A stretch of DNA of 64,000 nucleotides. Origin: Gammaproteobacteria bacterium. GTDB taxonomy: Bacteria; Pseudomonadota; Gammaproteobacteria; Chromatiales; Chromatiaceae. Under the pieces are notes generated by a model. The model did not search any database. It was not told where the DNA came from and saw only the letters and a program-made list of their open reading frames with translations. Made by a program: the position numbers and the translations under genes. Every line of letters starts with the position of its first letter. The first letter of the stretch is position 1. Of the stretch, positions 9,070-18,066 are shown one piece after another. The stretch spans positions 13,063-77,062 of the forward strand of contig JAJRUY010000320.1 of the NCBI GenBank assembly GCA_024277555.1, given 5' to 3'.

Positions 9070-10419
9070 TTACAGGATGTAGCGGCTCAGGTCTTCGTTA
9101 CCTGCCAATGCGTCAAGGTGCTCATTTACATAGTCGGCATCCAGCATGATCGCTTCTCCGCTACGGTCTGGCGCCTCGAAGGAAATGATATCCAGCAGGC
9201 GCTCCATGATCGTGTGCAAACGACGGGCACCAATGTTTTCGGTGTTTTCATTCACCTGCCAGGCAATTTCGGCAATCCGTTCCACAGCACTGGCATCAAA
9301 CTGGAGGTCCACGCCCTCGGTAGCCATCAGTGCGGTGTATTGCTCGGTCAATGAGGCCTTCGGCTCAGTCAAAATACGCACGAAGTCCTTGGCGACCAGC
9401 GCCCGCAGTTCAACGCGGATGGGCAGGCGGCCCTGTAGTTCAGGGATCAGGTCAGAAGGCTTGCTCAGGTGAAATGCCCCGGATGCAATAAACAGCATGT
9501 GGTCAGTTTTGATCATGCCGTAGCGGGTAGAAACAGTACAGCCCTCAACCAGCGGTAAAAGGTCACGCTGTACGCCTTCGCGTGAAACATCTGCTCCGGC
9601 GAATTCAGAACGCTTGGCAACCTTGTCCAGTTCATCGATAAACACGATGCCATTTTGCTCGGCTGCTTCCAGTCCCTGCTGCTTGATCTCCTCATCATTG
9701 ATGAGCCGTGCTGATTCTTCTTCAATCAGCAATGGCATGGCATCCTTGATGCGCATTTTTCGCTTCTGGGTTTTGTTGCCCCCGATGTTCTGGAACATGC
9801 CCTGTAACTGGCTGGCCATCTCCTCCATGCCTGGCGGTGTCATGATCTCCACCCCAATCTGGGCAGAAATATCAAATTCGATTTCGCGCTCATCCAATTC
9901 GCCGGCAAGCAATTTACGCAACATTTTCTGCCGCGTTGAGGCCTGCTTGTCATTGTCTGTGCTGATTTCCGGCGTAGGTTCATTGGCGAAACCAATCGGG
10001 TTCGGCTGTGGCAGCAGAAGATCGAGGATGCGGTCACGGGCCGCGTCCTCGGCACGGGCACCAACTTTTGCCACCGCTTGCTCGCGCAACATATTGATGG
10101 ACATATCCACCAGGTCGCGGATGATGGATTCAACGTCCTTGCCAACATAACCGACTTCGGTGAACTTGGTCGCTTCAACCTTAATGAAGGGCGCGTTGGC
10201 CAGTTTGGCCAGACGCCGCGCGATTTCTGTTTTGCCCACGCCCGTGGGACCGATCATCAGGATGTTCTTTGGGGTTATTTCATTGCGCAGTTCTTCATCG
10301 ACCTGCATACGCCGCCAACGGTTGCGCAGGGCGATAGCAACAGCGCGCTTGGCATCTGATTGGCTAATGATATGAGCGTCCAGTTCCTGGACGATTTCCC
10401 TTGGGGTCATTTGAGACAT
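9070..10419 (-). CDS. hslU: HslU, ATPase subunit of the HslUV protease
   Basis: HslU is the AAA+ unfoldase that feeds proteins into the HslV peptidase in the cytoplasm. The 449-residue protein has Walker [10 protein letters not shown] (residues 57-65), the pore loop GYVG, Walker B FIDELDK, the variable I-domain between them, and the C-terminal LSRYIL tail that docks into HslV. All are intact. It begins 2 bases after hslV ends, so the two subunits are coupled. Expression is classically heat-shock controlled; no sigma-32 promoter could be identified here with confidence. Confidence 0.97.
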   Translation of the reverse strand: MSQMTPREIVQELDAHIISQSDAKRAVAIALRNRWRRMQVDEELRNEITPKNILMIGPTGVGKTEIARRLAKLANAPFIKVEATKFTEVGYVGKDVESIIRDLVDMSINMLREQAVAKVGARAEDAARDRILDLLLPQPNPIGFANEPTPEISTDNDKQASTRQKMLRKLLAGELDEREIEFDISAQIGVEIMTPPGMEEMASQLQGMFQNIGGNKTQKRKMRIKDAMPLLIEEESARLINDEEIKQQGLEAAEQNGIVFIDELDKVAKRSEFAGADVSREGVQRDLLPLVEGCTVSTRYGMIKTDHMLFIASGAFHLSKPSDLIPELQGRLPIRVELRALVAKDFVRILTEPKASLTEQYTALMATEGVDLQFDASAVERIAEIAWQVNENTENIGARRLHTIMERLLDIISFEAPDRSGEAIMLDADYVNEHLDALAGNEDLSRYIL

Positions 10420-10421
10420 GC

Positions 10422-10964
10422 TTATGTGATTTCCAGTGTTTCTATAACGATATTTTCATTGGTATAAATACAGATATTGGCCGCGATGCCCAGTGACTTT
10501 TTGACAATTTCTTCAGCAGACATTTCCGTGCCATCAAGATAGGCCATGGCTGCTGATTGTGCGAAGGGGCCGCCGGAACCGATGGCGATAAGGCCATGCT
10601 CCGGTTCGATGACATCACCATTTCCTGAAATAAGCAGCGAGTTTTTCGTGTCGGCGATGGCCAGCAGGGCCTCAAGGCGCCGCAGCATGCGATCGGTGCG
10701 CCAGTCCTTAGCCATTTCCACCGCCGCGCGAACCAGATTGCCGGAATGTTTCTCGAGTTTGCCTTCAAATCGCTCGAACAGGGTAAATGCGTCTGCGGTA
10801 GCGCCGGCAAAGCCTGCGATGACCTGATCTTTATATAACCGACGCACTTTGCGTGCGTTGGATTTCATCACGGTATTGCCCAGGGTTACCTGGCCGTCGC
10901 CACCCATCACCACCTGGTTGCCCCGGCGTACCGAGCAGATGGTTGTTCCACGATACTGTTCCAC
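10422..10964 (-). CDS. hslV: HslV, peptidase subunit of the HslUV protease
   Basis: HslV is the threonine peptidase core of the ATP-dependent HslUV complex. I choose a GTG start at 10964 because it follows a good ribosome site (AGAAGGAG, centred about 10 bases upstream). It gives a short leader before the nucleophile, reading (M)EQYRG-Thr-Thr-Ile, as in many beta- and gammaproteobacterial HslV proteins. A longer frame from 11021 adds 19 residues with no counterpart in the family and is probably untranslated. The resulting 180 residues match the usual length. The GSGG segment and SANGDV-like strand pair are conserved. Confidence 0.95.
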   Translation of the reverse strand: MEQYRGTTICSVRRGNQVVMGGDGQVTLGNTVMKSNARKVRRLYKDQVIAGFAGATADAFTLFERFEGKLEKHSGNLVRAAVEMAKDWRTDRMLRRLEALLAIADTKNSLLISGNGDVIEPEHGLIAIGSGGPFAQSAAMAYLDGTEMSAEEIVKKSLGIAANICIYTNENIVIETLEIT

Positions 10965-11076
10965 GCGTTTCTCCTTCTGAATGCGTGCAACAAACGTGGG
11001 GTTTTCAGCAAACGATTGCAAGCATCACACAAACCATAGATAGTTCCACGCGTGGGCATCTGTGAAAGGAGATCTT

Positions 11077-11601
11077 GTGGACATAGTGATTGAAGCAGTA
11101 TGGGCCTTAGCGTTAGTGGGCGTACCGATCGCACTGTTTACACTCGCAATCGTCTGGTGGGGCATGCGCAATGGCCATTTCCCCAATGTGAATAACAGCA
11201 AGGAACTCCATCGCGAACTGAAAGTGATGACCGGCAAGAACAAAGACCCTGAAGGCAGGAAACAGGGCTTGATCTATAAAAAATGGGCAAAATTTGGTGG
11301 CGGTTTTTATGGGATTGTGGCTTTTTTTACCTATATTGTCGTGGAAGTGACTGAAATCGCCACCATGATCATAAATTTTGGTGGCTTTTGGGTTTTTATA
11401 AAGCAATTCGATATTGGCGTCATTATCAGCATATTCGTTGAAGCACTGGTCAACTTTATTGCCGCTATTGTGTGGCCGTTGTACTGGATGAAGCGAATCG
11501 ATACCGAGCAAACCTGGGTGTGGTTTGTGGCCGCTTATGCAGGTTATTCGCTTGGCCTCAGGTTGGCTCAGTTGCTGAACCAGCGCCGTTCGCAGATCTG
11601 A
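11077..11601 (+). CDS. Hypothetical inner-membrane protein
   Basis: I do not recognise this protein. It has about 174 residues with a hydrophobic segment at the N-terminus (roughly residues 3-26), two or three more between residues 75 and 140, and a last one near residue 155, joined by a polar, lysine-rich loop after the first. This suggests four membrane spans. A GTG at 11077 preceded by AAAGGAG (11065-11071) is preferred over the in-frame GTG at 11062, which lies inside that ribosome site. It is divergent from hslV with about 110 bases between them. Function unknown. Confidence 0.7.
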   Translation: MDIVIEAVWALALVGVPIALFTLAIVWWGMRNGHFPNVNNSKELHRELKVMTGKNKDPEGRKQGLIYKKWAKFGGGFYGIVAFFTYIVVEVTEIATMIINFGGFWVFIKQFDIGVIISIFVEALVNFIAAIVWPLYWMKRIDTEQTWVWFVAAYAGYSLGLRLAQLLNQRRSQI

Positions 11602-11690
11602 GCCTGGCACGTTCTGGTTGGTTTTGATGCCATGTATTCCTCTGAAGTATGCCCCCCACTAGCACAAACTAACCCTTACAACCCCTCGCG

Positions 11691-12578
11691 CTATTTCTTC
11701 TTCGCCCGCGGATGCGCCTTGTCATAGACTTTAGCAAGGTGCTGAAAGTCGAGGTGGGTATAAATCTGAGTGGTGGAAATATCAGCATGGCCGAGCAGTT
11801 CCTGGACACTTCTCAGGTCACCGGATGATTCCAGCATGTGACTGGCGAAACTGTGTCTGAGCAGGTGGGGGTAGACATTTTGCGGCATACCCTGGCGTTT
11901 GGCCCAATAGCGTATACGTGACTGGATGGTGCGTGGCGAGATCGGGTTGCCACGCTGGCTGACGAACACATGGGGTTCCTCAAAACTGGCGTACTGCCCA
12001 CGTACCTTACGCCACTCGAGTAGCGCCTCCGCGGCGATGCGACCGACCGGCACCATGCGACTGCGGTTGCCTTTACCGGTAACGGTCACCATGCCCGATG
12101 GCAGGTCTATCTGTTCCCAGCGCAGGTCAGTCAGTTCTGACAGGCGCAAACCGGACGAGTAAAACAATTCCATAATGGCCTTGTCGCGCACTGCCAGCGG
12201 TTTGTCGGTAGGTATGTCCAGCAGTTGGCCGACGGTGTCGGCGTCAAGTGTTGCTGGCAAGTGTCGGGGGCTTTTGGGGGCTCTGACCGCTTTTGCCGGG
12301 TTGTGCCGGGCGATGCCCTCGCGGAGCATCCAACGGAAGAAACTGCGTAAAGCCGATAGCAAGCGTTGCAGCGATTTCCCGCCCAGGCCCTGGCGGTGTT
12401 TCTGTGCAATCAGCGCGCGAATATGGTGCTGGGTCACCTGCTCAGGATTGTCTACTGCCTGTTCCTCAAGAAACGCCAGCAATTCGGCTACATCCCGACG
12501 ATAGGCTATCAGCGTCCGCGCAGACAGGCCCCGCTCATGTTCGAGATAGGCAAAGAAATTTCTGGCGTGGGTGTCCAT
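11691..12578 (-). CDS. xerC: XerC, site-specific tyrosine recombinase
   Basis: XerC and XerD resolve chromosome dimers at dif during division. The 295-residue protein has an N-terminal SAM-like DNA-binding domain and a catalytic domain with the full tyrosine-recombinase set: Arg145, Lys169, His238, Arg241, His264 and nucleophile Tyr273. The gene sits in the conserved dapF-DUF484-xerC order, which identifies it as the chromosomal XerC rather than a mobile-element integrase. The gap to DUF484 is 54 bases. Confidence 0.95.
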   Translation of the reverse strand: MDTHARNFFAYLEHERGLSARTLIAYRRDVAELLAFLEEQAVDNPEQVTQHHIRALIAQKHRQGLGGKSLQRLLSALRSFFRWMLREGIARHNPAKAVRAPKSPRHLPATLDADTVGQLLDIPTDKPLAVRDKAIMELFYSSGLRLSELTDLRWEQIDLPSGMVTVTGKGNRSRMVPVGRIAAEALLEWRKVRGQYASFEEPHVFVSQRGNPISPRTIQSRIRYWAKRQGMPQNVYPHLLRHSFASHMLESSGDLRSVQELLGHADISTTQIYTHLDFQHLAKVYDKAHPRAKKK

Positions 12579-12632
12579 GTCTGACCAGCTTACACCGGCA
12601 GTGGTGGAAAATGACCTTTTAACTTAACCTGA

Positions 12633-13325
12633 TCAGGCTGATTTGCGTTGTTCTGCGGGCTCCTCAAGAGCAAGCCGGCTGGTTACAACAGCAGCCAGAA
12701 GGTCGAGGAACAGGGTTCCCATGCCAGGATAGAAGCGGGCCGGGTCGCTACTGCCGATGGCCAGCAGGCCATCCTCGCCCAGTGGTACCAGTGCCGTTGA
12801 CTGCACCCATTGCCCGCGTGAAGCGAACAAGTGATCACGCTTGTTGCGGTTCAGGCGACCACAGACGCTGACACCTTTCTCGAGGTGATCCTGGAATTGT
12901 TGCAGTTCAGGGTCGTCGCGCCGGGTGTGGAAAACAGGCGTCTTTGGGCCGGCCTCAATTTCCAGGTCAAACAGGGTGATATTGAGGATATCAGCGTTGA
13001 ATTCACTTAACAGGGCTTCACTGAGGCGGTCAAAAAATGCTGGTAAATCCCGCATTGCCATCAATTCCAGCGTTAAAACATGCAATCTGGACATCAGTTT
13101 TTCATTGTCTGTGGCAACTTGTATAAGCTGGCTCAGGCGCTGTTCCAGGACTTCGTTTTCACTGCGCAGGTATTGCACCTGTTTTTCAATCAGGGAAACT
13201 GCCGGACCGCTGGAGTGGCTTAGCTCAATATCCTTTAACAACGCGGGCTCGCGCTCCAGAAAATCAGGGTTTTGGCGTAGAAATTTCGTTACGATTTCTT
13301 CCATTGACCTGGTGGTGTCGCTCAT
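12633..13325 (-). CDS. DUF484 family protein
   Basis: This 230-residue protein belongs to DUF484, a conserved proteobacterial family always found between dapF and xerC. An N-terminal helical part (residues 1-70, ending in a likely coiled coil around residues 45-65) precedes a GAF-like domain. No catalytic residues are known and its role is undefined. It overlaps the end of dapF by 4 bases, so it is translated from the same message. Confidence 0.9.
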   Translation of the reverse strand: MSDTTRSMEEIVTKFLRQNPDFLEREPALLKDIELSHSSGPAVSLIEKQVQYLRSENEVLEQRLSQLIQVATDNEKLMSRLHVLTLELMAMRDLPAFFDRLSEALLSEFNADILNITLFDLEIEAGPKTPVFHTRRDDPELQQFQDHLEKGVSVCGRLNRNKRDHLFASRGQWVQSTALVPLGEDGLLAIGSSDPARFYPGMGTLFLDLLAAVVTSRLALEEPAEQRKSA

Positions 13326-14149
13326 ATCAAATTCCCTTCGAATACGTGTGTAGCTGGCCCTGTCATAATGACGGGATCATTCCCCCCCGTCCATTCTATT
13401 ATAAGGATTCCCCCCGCCTGGGTCACCTGCACTGTTTTTTCGACCAATTCCGCCCTGCGCAAAATGCTCATGGCCGCACACGCGCCAGAGCCGCAGGCCC
13501 GGGTTTCAGCGGCCCCGCGTTCAAATACCCTGAGCTGTATATTGCTGCGATCCGTGATCTCTGCAAAGCCGGCGTTACAACCTTCCGGAAAGGCGCGGTG
13601 GTGGCTGATAGCGCGGCCCAGCACTTCTACATCAGTATTGGCAACATCCTCTACGATCATCAACGCATGCGGGTTGCCCATTGAGGCCGCACCCAGTCGA
13701 TACTGTTCCGGACCCACAGCCAGTGTGTACCAGCCAGCCGATGGTCGCAGGTTGACAGGGATGCTTTCCGGCTCGAATAGCGGCGTGCCCATTTCCACCT
13801 GGACCTGCCCGTCAGGCAGGCAGTTTACCCCGACTTCTCCGCTTGGACCGCCGAGGATAAATGCATGCCCGCGGGTTTCTGCGCGCATTTCTAGGTAGCG
13901 GCCGATACAACGCACACCATTGCCACACTGCTCTGCCTGGCTGCCATCTGAATTCCATATCTCGAAAGACGCCAGTTGCTGCTCAGTCGTTGCTTCGCGT
14001 AAAACAAGCACCTGGTCACAGCCGATACCGGTATGCCGTGCGGCGAGTTGGCGGGCGACCCCGGGGTCAAGCTGGAAATTTTGGGTGCGTAAGTCCAGCA
14101 ATAAAAAGTCATTGCCCAGACCATGCATTTTATGAAATGTGACAGACAT
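13322..14149 (-). CDS. dapF: DapF, diaminopimelate epimerase
   Basis: DapF converts LL- to meso-diaminopimelate for lysine and peptidoglycan synthesis. The catalytic cysteine pair is present: Cys75 in EQCGNGVRC and Cys219 in RACGSGAC, the two-base mechanism of this cofactor-independent epimerase. The 275-residue length is typical. The gene lies 19 bases downstream of lptM and overlaps DUF484. Confidence 0.97.
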   Translation of the reverse strand: MSVTFHKMHGLGNDFLLLDLRTQNFQLDPGVARQLAARHTGIGCDQVLVLREATTEQQLASFEIWNSDGSQAEQCGNGVRCIGRYLEMRAETRGHAFILGGPSGEVGVNCLPDGQVQVEMGTPLFEPESIPVNLRPSAGWYTLAVGPEQYRLGAASMGNPHALMIVEDVANTDVEVLGRAISHHRAFPEGCNAGFAEITDRSNIQLRVFERGAAETRACGSGACAAMSILRRAELVEKTVQVTQAGGILIIEWTGGNDPVIMTGPATHVFEGNLI

Positions 14150-14168
14150 TTTTGCTCAGCCTGAAAGG

Positions 14169-14378
14169 TCAGCTGCCGCTGCTGTCTTCTTTGTCACTGC
14201 CTGCCTGTTTGTCACTGTCTTCCTGTTCCTGCTGCTGGTTTTGTGCTTCGGTGGCTTGTGGTGTGCCTTCTTCGGGCGTGGTGGCTTCGTCGGGAAGGTA
14301 CAACGGGCCCCGGAGCCCACAGGCAGCGAGCAGGCAGCTGAACAAGAGTGCCAGCAATATGAATTTAACAGTGTGCAT
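14169..14378 (-). CDS. lptM: LptM (YifL-like) small lipoprotein
   Basis: The 69-residue product has a lipoprotein signal peptide ending in the lipobox LAAC (Cys20) followed by GLRGPLYLPD, the diagnostic sequence of LptM/YifL. LptM binds the LptDE lipopolysaccharide translocon and aids its oxidative maturation. The rest is a low-complexity, Gln/Glu/Ser-rich tail. The ATG at 14378 is correct; longer readings upstream run through the esterase gene on the other strand. Its location just before dapF is the conserved one. Confidence 0.88.
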   Translation of the reverse strand: MHTVKFILLALLFSCLLAACGLRGPLYLPDEATTPEEGTPQATEAQNQQQEQEDSDKQAGSDKEDSSGS

Positions 14379-14418
14379 AAGTGTTACCAAACCCTGATTG
14401 ACTGCTACACTATACGCC

Positions 14419-15132
14419 ATGAATAACAGCAAATCAGCAGATAGCACGGAACAGGAATCTGACGGTGTAAAACTGCTTGAAACAGTTGAAGTCACAACCG
14501 CTGACAGCCCGGAGTTTGCCGTAATATGGATGCATGGCCTCGGTGCTGACGGCCATGATTTTGAACCCATCATCCCGTTTCTTGGCTTGCCGCCCGAAGC
14601 TGCGGTGCGTTTTGTTTTTCCGCACGCGCTGATGCGGCCCATTACGATTAATGGTGGGGCGGTGATGCGCGCCTGGTACGACATTATTGAGATCAGTGCC
14701 AGTAAAGGCCAGGATGAGGCTGGCATTCAACACAGTGCGGTCAAGGTTCAAGAGTTGATTGAGCGTGAGATAGCACGGGGTATCCCGGCTGAAAAAATCA
14801 TCCTCGCCGGCTTTTCCCAGGGTGGGGCGATGGCCCTGCATGTCGGCCTGCGCTTCCCGAAGAAGCTGGCGGGCATCATGGCTCTGTCTGCTTACCTGGT
14901 GTTTCCTGAGCGTTTGGACGCTGAGCTTTCACCGCAGAATTCTGCCACGCCGGTTTTCATTGGCCATGGAACGCAGGATCCGATGGTGCCCTTCTCGCTG
15001 GGGCAGGCTGTGAAGGCGGAGCTTGAAAAAGGTCAGTGGCCTGTCGAATGGCACAGCTATCCAATTCCACATTCGGTATCTCAGGCGGAGATCGCAGATA
15101 TCGGGCGCTGGCTGAAAACCTGTTTTATTTGA
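14419..15132 (+). CDS. Carboxylesterase/phospholipase family alpha/beta-hydrolase
   Basis: This 237-residue protein is of the acyl-protein-thioesterase-like carboxylesterase family. It has the oxyanion segment HGLGADG (residues 39-45), nucleophile Ser133 in GFSQGG, Asp187 in HGTQDP and His218 in PIPHS, a complete triad. Family members hydrolyse short acyl esters or lysophospholipids in the cytoplasm. The start ATG at 14419 is preferred to an upstream TTG at 14398. It is divergent from lptM with a 40-base gap and lies 17 bases upstream of hemC, so it may be cotranscribed with the haem genes. Confidence 0.88.
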   Translation: MNNSKSADSTEQESDGVKLLETVEVTTADSPEFAVIWMHGLGADGHDFEPIIPFLGLPPEAAVRFVFPHALMRPITINGGAVMRAWYDIIEISASKGQDEAGIQHSAVKVQELIEREIARGIPAEKIILAGFSQGGAMALHVGLRFPKKLAGIMALSAYLVFPERLDAELSPQNSATPVFIGHGTQDPMVPFSLGQAVKAELEKGQWPVEWHSYPIPHSVSQAEIADIGRWLKTCFI

Positions 15133-15149
15133 TTGAATGGTAACCCTGC

Positions 15150-16070
15150 ATGAGCACAAAAATGATAAAAATCGCAACACGTAAAAGCGCGCTGGCCTTG
15201 TGGCAGGCCAACCATGTGCAAGCACTTTTGCATGAAGCCCATTCCGGGATTGAAATTGAGCTGGTAAAAATTGTCACTGAAGGTGATCGCATTGTCGACC
15301 GGCCACTTTCGCAAATAGGCGGCAAGGGCCTGTTCCTGAAAGAGTTGGAGCGCGCCTTGCTCAACGGCGAGGCCGATCTGGCTGTACATTCGATGAAGGA
15401 TGTGCCGGCGGATATGGCGGACGGTCTGGTGCTGGAGGCAGTACTGCCAAGGGCCAACCCGTATGATGCGCTGGTCAGCCGTGATGGCAGAAAGCTGGCA
15501 GAGTTGCCTGCAGGTAGCCGTATAGGCACCTCCAGCCTGCGCCGCCAGTCATTGTTATTGGCATTGCGCCCGGATCTGGTCGTGGTTGATTTGCGTGGCA
15601 ACGTGGATACCCGCCTGAGAAAGCTGGATGAGGGCCAATACGATGCAATTATTCTGGCCTGTGCCGGCTTGCAACGTTTGGGTCTTGGCGACCGGATTAC
15701 CGAAACGCTGGATTCAACCGGCTGGCTGCCAGCTTCAACCCAGGGGATTATTGGTTTGCAGTGCCGTGAAGCTGATGCTGAAACAAAAAGCCTGATCAGG
15801 CCGTTGGCCGATCAGGGTACAGCCGTTGTTGCTGATGCTGAGAGAACCGTGGCGCGGGTTCTGGAAGCAACCTGTCAGGTGCCCCTGGCGGTGCATGGCG
15901 TGTTGGTGGGAGAAACCATCCAACTCGAGGCGGTCGTGGCGACGCCGGACGGCAAAGAAATTGTCAAGGTGTCAGGTGAAGCCGATGCGGCCGATGCGGT
16001 TGCGCTCGGTGAGCGGCTGGCAGCCGAACTTCTGGAAAAAGGCGCCGGGAAAATTATCGCGGCATTATAG
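15150..16070 (+). CDS. hemC: HemC, porphobilinogen deaminase (hydroxymethylbilane synthase)
   Basis: HemC polymerises four porphobilinogens to hydroxymethylbilane. Catalytic Asp84 lies in HSMKDVP and the dipyrromethane-cofactor Cys242 in EATCQVPL, both at the same numbers as in E. coli. Length (306 residues) and the RRQSLL and GNVDTRL arginine motifs are standard. It heads hemC-hemD-hemX-hemY. Confidence 0.97.
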   Translation: MSTKMIKIATRKSALALWQANHVQALLHEAHSGIEIELVKIVTEGDRIVDRPLSQIGGKGLFLKELERALLNGEADLAVHSMKDVPADMADGLVLEAVLPRANPYDALVSRDGRKLAELPAGSRIGTSSLRRQSLLLALRPDLVVVDLRGNVDTRLRKLDEGQYDAIILACAGLQRLGLGDRITETLDSTGWLPASTQGIIGLQCREADAETKSLIRPLADQGTAVVADAERTVARVLEATCQVPLAVHGVLVGETIQLEAVVATPDGKEIVKVSGEADAADAVALGERLAAELLEKGAGKIIAAL

Positions 16071-16127
16071 CGGGACCGCGCGGGGCTGCTATTGAGCGGA
16101 GAAATACGACATTCGTATTCAACACAG

Positions 16128-16889
16128 ATGACCAGTGTACTGATAACCCGCCCCCGGGCAGCGGCCCTGCAACTTGCAGGGCCGCTTGGCCAGCTTGGCC
16201 TGCAGCCCATTGTAATGCCCCTGTATACATTCTCTCCACGGCAACCAGAAATCGACATCAGCACGGCCCTGGTCTCGGGCAACAGGCGGACTATCGTCAT
16301 TTTCACCAGTCCGAGAGCGGTTCGGTTCGGGCTTGAACACATTCCGACAGACCTTTTGAGCAGCCTCGAGTTCGCAGCTGTTGGCGCAGCAACCCGTGCC
16401 CGTCTTGAAGCCAGCAACCTTCAGGTTACACTTCAGGCTGACTCCGGATTTACTTCTGAAGACCTTTTGCAGGTGCCGGCGTTGGCTGTGGATCCTGGCC
16501 TGGCAGTTATTTTCTGCGCGCCTGGTGGCCGCAGGAAGCTGGCCGCGGGGTTGCAGGAGTTGGGCTGGTCAGTGTCGATGGCCATGGTGTATGAACGCCA
16601 GCCGCTGAAACCTTCGCAACAGCAGGTGGATGAGTTGCTGGCAGCTGGCGACCTGGTCAGTGTCTGGACCAGCATCTCGGCATTTGACCTGGCCAGGGAG
16701 TTGTTGCCGGCGGCGGCCTGGGACAAAATTCTGCATACACCGGCACTGGTGATTTCTGCCCGCATAAAGCATCATTTACAGCAAGCAGGTGTGGCCCGGG
16801 TTGAAGTGGCCGGGGGGCCGGGAAATAAGGATTTGCTCAGGTCACTGCAAACGCGATTGATCAAAACAGGACAGCAAGCCATTGAATGA
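16128..16889 (+). CDS. hemD: HemD, uroporphyrinogen-III synthase
   Basis: HemD closes hydroxymethylbilane to uroporphyrinogen III with inversion of ring D. The family is poorly conserved; support comes from the N-terminal VLITRPR motif, the bilobed 253-residue length, a FCAPGGRRKLA segment in the second lobe, and above all its place after hemC. ATG 16128 puts VLITRPR at residue 4, the usual position. A TTG at 16092 would add 12 residues with no family counterpart. No strong ribosome site marks either. The 3' end overlaps hemX by 8 bases. Confidence 0.92.
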   Translation: MTSVLITRPRAAALQLAGPLGQLGLQPIVMPLYTFSPRQPEIDISTALVSGNRRTIVIFTSPRAVRFGLEHIPTDLLSSLEFAAVGAATRARLEASNLQVTLQADSGFTSEDLLQVPALAVDPGLAVIFCAPGGRRKLAAGLQELGWSVSMAMVYERQPLKPSQQQVDELLAAGDLVSVWTSISAFDLARELLPAAAWDKILHTPALVISARIKHHLQQAGVARVEVAGGPGNKDLLRSLQTRLIKTGQQAIE

Positions 16890-18066
16890 AGAAATTGAAG
16901 ATACCGTAACCGACCCGGTGGACAAGTTACTGCAAGAGAAAAAACCCGCCTCAACAGGTAGAGGACTGGCTGTATTGGCATTGCTGTTGGCCTTGATAGC
17001 GGCCGCAGCTACGGGTTGGTTGTGGTGGCAGAAGTACTCCACGGCTGATGATGGCGCAACGCAACAGGACACGCTGGCTGCGCTGCAAGTGCAACAGGAA
17101 GGGCTGGTTCGATCAGTGGCATCCCTTGAATCTCAACTTGACGCTGTGGAGTCGCCGGTGGGTGCGGGTGAGTTTGCCAGGCTTGGTGAGCGACTTGCTG
17201 TCGTTGAGCGCAAGATAGTTGCTTTGCAGGGACAGTCGAGTGAGGATCAGGCTTCGGTATCAGCGGTTCAGGGCAGCGTGCGTTCCATAGCCCAGCGCCT
17301 GTCGACGGTTGAATCCGGCCTTACCAGCGTTGCGGCGAAGAGCCAGAACAGCAGTGTCGAGCTTGAAATAGCAGAGATTGATTTTCTGTTACGTGCTGCC
17401 AATGAACGCTTGCAGTTATTTTCTGATCCACAGGCAGCCGATCTCGCGCTGCAGGCCGCAGATGTACAGCTTGAAGCATTGAATGATCCGTTGTTCCTGA
17501 GTGTTCACCAGCGCATTACCGCTGCCCACCAGGCATTGGCCAGCGTGCCGCACATAGACCGGGTTCAGCTTTCGGCCCGGTTTACAGAAATGCAAAGCAG
17601 TATCCCGAAGCTGCCTTTTCGAGGTGAAGATGAGGTTGCCCCGGAGCCTGAAGCGCCAGTAGACAGCGGTTGGTGGGACAGCCTGACCGATACCCTGTCA
17701 TCGCTGGTTACTATCCGGCGGCGCGCCCCGGAGGACGAATCGTTGCTGAGCCTTGAGGACAAAGACTACCTGCGCCAGGGCTTATGGCTGCAGCTTGAAT
17801 CCGCGCGCCTCGCACTGATGCGCAACGATGCCGGTGTTTATGTTTCATCTTTGCAGCGGGTCGACAGCACGCTGGTGCAGTTTTTTGAGAATGAGACGCC
17901 TGCGGTAAGATCCTTGATGCGTGAGGTCGCATCCATGAAGCAAACTGAGATAGCCCCTGAGATGCCGGACATCAGCGCACCCTGGACACAACTTCGACAA
18001 CTGAGGGATAGCCGCAGGTTGCTGCAGGCTGTGCCGGCTACAGAAAACACTGAGGCTGCCGAATGA
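16882..18066 (+). CDS. hemX: HemX-like membrane protein
   Basis: The 394-residue protein has a short cytoplasmic start, one membrane span at about residues 27-48, and a long periplasmic region with coiled coil (about residues 60-165) followed by a helical domain. This is the layout of HemX, once thought to be a uroporphyrinogen methyltransferase but lacking that enzyme's motifs. Its role in haem synthesis is unresolved. Translation from TTG at 16882 overlaps hemD by 8 bases, and its end overlaps hemY by 4, so the operon is tightly coupled. Confidence 0.9.
   Translation: MNEEIEDTVTDPVDKLLQEKKPASTGRGLAVLALLLALIAAAATGWLWWQKYSTADDGATQQDTLAALQVQQEGLVRSVASLESQLDAVESPVGAGEFARLGERLAVVERKIVALQGQSSEDQASVSAVQGSVRSIAQRLSTVESGLTSVAAKSQNSSVELEIAEIDFLLRAANERLQLFSDPQAADLALQAADVQLEALNDPLFLSVHQRITAAHQALASVPHIDRVQLSARFTEMQSSIPKLPFRGEDEVAPEPEAPVDSGWWDSLTDTLSSLVTIRRRAPEDESLLSLEDKDYLRQGLWLQLESARLALMRNDAGVYVSSLQRVDSTLVQFFENETPAVRSLMREVASMKQTEIAPEMPDISAPWTQLRQLRDSRRLLQAVPATENTEAAE

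Noticed and set aside
10965..11021. Extra 19 codons at the N-terminus of HslV
   Set aside because: They lie upstream of a strong ribosome site and GTG start that fits the family; the extension has no counterpart in HslV proteins.
11691..12578. XerC as an integrase of a mobile element
   Set aside because: Its gene order with dapF and DUF484 is the conserved chromosomal one, so it is the housekeeping recombinase.
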